In this document: piece after piece, positions 31,113-32,515 of the stretch
Numbering within the stretch: the first letter of the stretch is position 1
Layout: every line of letters begins with the position of its first letter
From: Kiritimatiellia bacterium
Lineage (GTDB): Bacteria; Verrucomicrobiota; Kiritimatiellia; UBA8416; JADHWI01
NCBI GenBank assembly: GCA_030744755.1
Contig: JASLPY010000062.1
Coordinates: forward strand, 1 to 32,515
Length of the DNA: 32,515 bases
Reading direction: 5' to 3'
Notes under the pieces: model-generated
What the model was told of the DNA's origin: nothing
What the model saw: the letters and a program-made list of their open reading frames with translations, nothing else
Databases searched by the model: none
Program-made: the position numbers and the translations under genes

Positions 31113-32348
31113 ATGTCTGTTTCCGACACTGACAGGAACGTTATCGAGAAGCTCGAAGCTCTCGCATCCGAGAAGCAATTCGATATAGCCGGTGGCAAGG
31201 TCCGCCGCACTTCGTCCCGGTTCTGCCTCGGCGTTGAACATGGCGATTATAACGGCACGGAGTTGTTCGGTGTCGGAACCGGCCGGTTCATCTGGATGGC
31301 CTACAAGCCCAACGACACGGGTCGCATTCGAATGGTCGATGTCAACTTTCAGCAGGATGGCATCATAGAGTTCGAGGCCGGAAGAGCGCCGGGGGCCGAG
31401 ACGGCAGATGTCGCAGACTCCTGGGCACGTTTCCCGTTTGGCGCAGATTCTATCCTTAAGCGTGAGGGCTACACCCTCACCAAGGGTATGGACGCGGTCC
31501 TCTTCGGCAACATCCCCGGTGGCGGCATGTCGCGTTCCGCATCCCTGTCGCTGAACCTTATCCTTACCCAATTTGAGATTAACGACATCACTGTCGACGA
31601 CCCGATGCGCGTCGTGGATCTCGCGCAGGCCATCGAGAATGACTATATCGGTTCGCCCTGTGGCAACCTTGACCAGATAATGATCATGTTTGCCAAGAAA
31701 GGCATGGGTACGCATTATTGCCCTGCGGATCGTTCAATCAAGTATGTACCGCTGGGCGATAGCGCTCCAGATTTCCGTATTGTGGCCCTCGATACCGGCA
31801 CCAACCGGCCCGGCCTCGAGAAATCGACTTACAAGATCCGCCGCGCAGAATGCGAAGAGCTTGCCGCCCTCGCCGGGAATGAGTTCGGCATCGCAAACCT
31901 GGCCGGAGTAACCGAACAGGGGCTATACGACAGGATTCTCCTGCATTTCGAGAACAGCCACCCCCATTTGCTTGACAGGTTGTGCTACATCTACAACGCC
32001 CAGCAACGCTTCTACAGGATGATGGAAGCCTGGAAGACCGGCGATATCGAGACGGTCGGAGCGATATTCCGCGAAGACGGAATCGGACTGCGTGACGACT
32101 ACCAGATCTCCGGACCTGAGCTCGAGACCATGTGCGACATAGCCCGTACCGTCCCAGGCGTCTACGGCGAACGCATGCTCGGCGGGGGCGACAAAGGTGC
32201 AGCCGGGGCCATCGTGGCAGCCGATGCTGTAGATACGTTGAGAGCCGCGGTTGATACCGCCTATCCGCGCAGCAGGCCATACTATGCCGACAAATTTGCC
32301 GTTCATGCTTTGACTGTAGTCGACGGCGTCAAGGAACTGTCTCTTTAG
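31113..32348 (+). CDS. Galactokinase-like GHMP kinase
   Basis: 411 residues, galactokinase length, with AAAGGA before the ATG. The three GHMP motifs are present but divergent. Motif 1 reads SRFCLGVEHGDYNG where galactokinase has GRVNLIGEHTDYNGG, keeping the Arg, Glu, His and Asp. Motif 2 reads IPGGGMSRSASLSLN, with SRSA in place of SSSA. The catalytic Asp is kept in CGNLDQIMIMF. Motif 3 reads LGGGDKGAAGAIVA. It most likely phosphorylates a sugar at C1 with ATP in the cytoplasm, but the substrate may not be galactose. It lies 135 bp downstream of the symporter gene and could be co-transcribed; uptake followed by phosphorylation is the natural reading. Confidence 0.8.
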   Translation: MSVSDTDRNVIEKLEALASEKQFDIAGGKVRRTSSRFCLGVEHGDYNGTELFGVGTGRFIWMAYKPNDTGRIRMVDVNFQQDGIIEFEAGRAPGAETADVADSWARFPFGADSILKREGYTLTKGMDAVLFGNIPGGGMSRSASLSLNLILTQFEINDITVDDPMRVVDLAQAIENDYIGSPCGNLDQIMIMFAKKGMGTHYCPADRSIKYVPLGDSAPDFRIVALDTGTNRPGLEKSTYKIRRAECEELAALAGNEFGIANLAGVTEQGLYDRILLHFENSHPHLLDRLCYIYNAQQRFYRMMEAWKTGDIETVGAIFREDGIGLRDDYQISGPELETMCDIARTVPGVYGERMLGGGDKGAAGAIVAADAVDTLRAAVDTAYPRSRPYYADKFAVHALTVVDGVKELSL

Positions 32349-32439
32349 CAGAGGTATGATGATACCTGTAGAAGCCGTCTGGTTGGCAGCGCTGACGGAC
32401 AGGACGCGCGCGTACGCATCACCCATCCGCACTCTCAGT

Positions 32440-32515
32440 GAGCCATCTGCGTTGTGAAACAGATCAACGGGGGCAGGGTGAAACGGGGGTACGAGGTTTT
32501 GTTTACCCCACAGCA
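32440..32515 (-). repeat. Copy C of the three-copy 70-nt motif
   Basis: On the minus strand GGGGTAAAC (32509-32501), TTGATC and ACGCAGATGGCTC occur at the same spacing as in copies A and B. The reading frame is open from the window edge and runs on into the antisense of the kinase gene without a stop until 31923, so it does not look like the natural end of a gene. It points inwards, as copy A does at the other edge. The remaining spacer (32349-32439) shows nothing else. Confidence 0.5.

Noticed and set aside
30360..31715. A 451-residue open frame on the minus strand across the symporter and kinase genes
   Set aside because: It is antisense to two recognised genes and includes their spacer; composition and lack of any family motif mark it as a shadow.
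31923..32432. A 169-residue open frame on the minus strand antisense to the kinase gene and continuous with motif copy C
   Set aside because: It overlaps the galactokinase-like gene almost fully and has no ribosome-binding site; long shadow frames are frequent in this GC-rich coding DNA. Only the motif part is kept.
32440..32515. H-x9-DG motif of prepilin-like proteins in motif copies B and C
   Set aside because: The spacing is H-x10 and copies A and B lack the His or the Asp, so the match does not hold across copies.

Overview
The window looks like a chromosomal stretch from a PVC-superphylum bacterium (Planctomycetota–Verrucomicrobiota–Chlamydiota), most likely the Kiritimatiellota/Lentisphaerota/Verrucomicrobiota side. 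Reasons: a 50-residue basic protein (12158-12310) that I recognise as a family confined to PVC bacteria; an S1-type sulfatase; secreted propeller proteins with a PVC flavour; and many palindromic intergenic repeats of the kind common in those genomes. The phylum is an inference. Both ends of the window fall inside copies of one 70-nt motif pointing inwards, so the window may be a whole contig that broke at a repeat.

Layout. 1-254: repeat copy A and an AT-rich leader. 255-5110 (+): type IV pilus alignment complex and secretin (pilM-N-O-P-like-Q), every junction a stop/start overlap. 5201-6871 (+): membrane protein built like a hybrid histidine kinase but with degenerate ATP-binding and receiver parts. 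6926-10069 (-): a tightly overlapping operon mscS > soluble hybrid histidine kinase > panC. 10237-11067 (+): ispH, convergent with a secreted SH3-domain protein (11073-12104, -) that lies downstream of the small basic protein gene. 12311-12876: repeat-rich spacer. 12877-15143 (-): a lipoprotein FIST-like protein and a secreted CBM9-like protein. 15144-15700: spacer with four repeat structures. 15701-22795 (+): an extracytoplasmic set, namely a Cys-rich beta-propeller, a lipoprotein fusing a PhnD-like binding domain to a PQQ-type propeller, a sulfatase, a two-domain SMP-30 protein and a very acidic exported protein, separated by palindromic repeats. 22961-28882 (+): DeoR-type regulator followed by a complete 2-oxoacid (probably pyruvate) dehydrogenase complex with fused E1 alpha/beta, E2 and E3. 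29121-32348 (+): sodium/solute symporter and a galactokinase-like GHMP kinase. 32349-32515: spacer with repeat copy C.

How it fits together. The left part is envelope machinery and housekeeping metabolism (pilus, osmotic channel, pantothenate, isoprenoid). The right part suggests carbohydrate use: desulfation and lactone hydrolysis outside the cytoplasm, sodium-driven uptake, sugar phosphorylation, then pyruvate oxidation under a sugar-phosphate-type regulator. That chain is inferred from gene content, not shown. No tRNA, rRNA, CRISPR array, intact transposase or phage gene was seen. The two things I find most worth following are the three-copy 70-nt motif and the Cys-rich propeller / PhnD-PQQ fusion pair.
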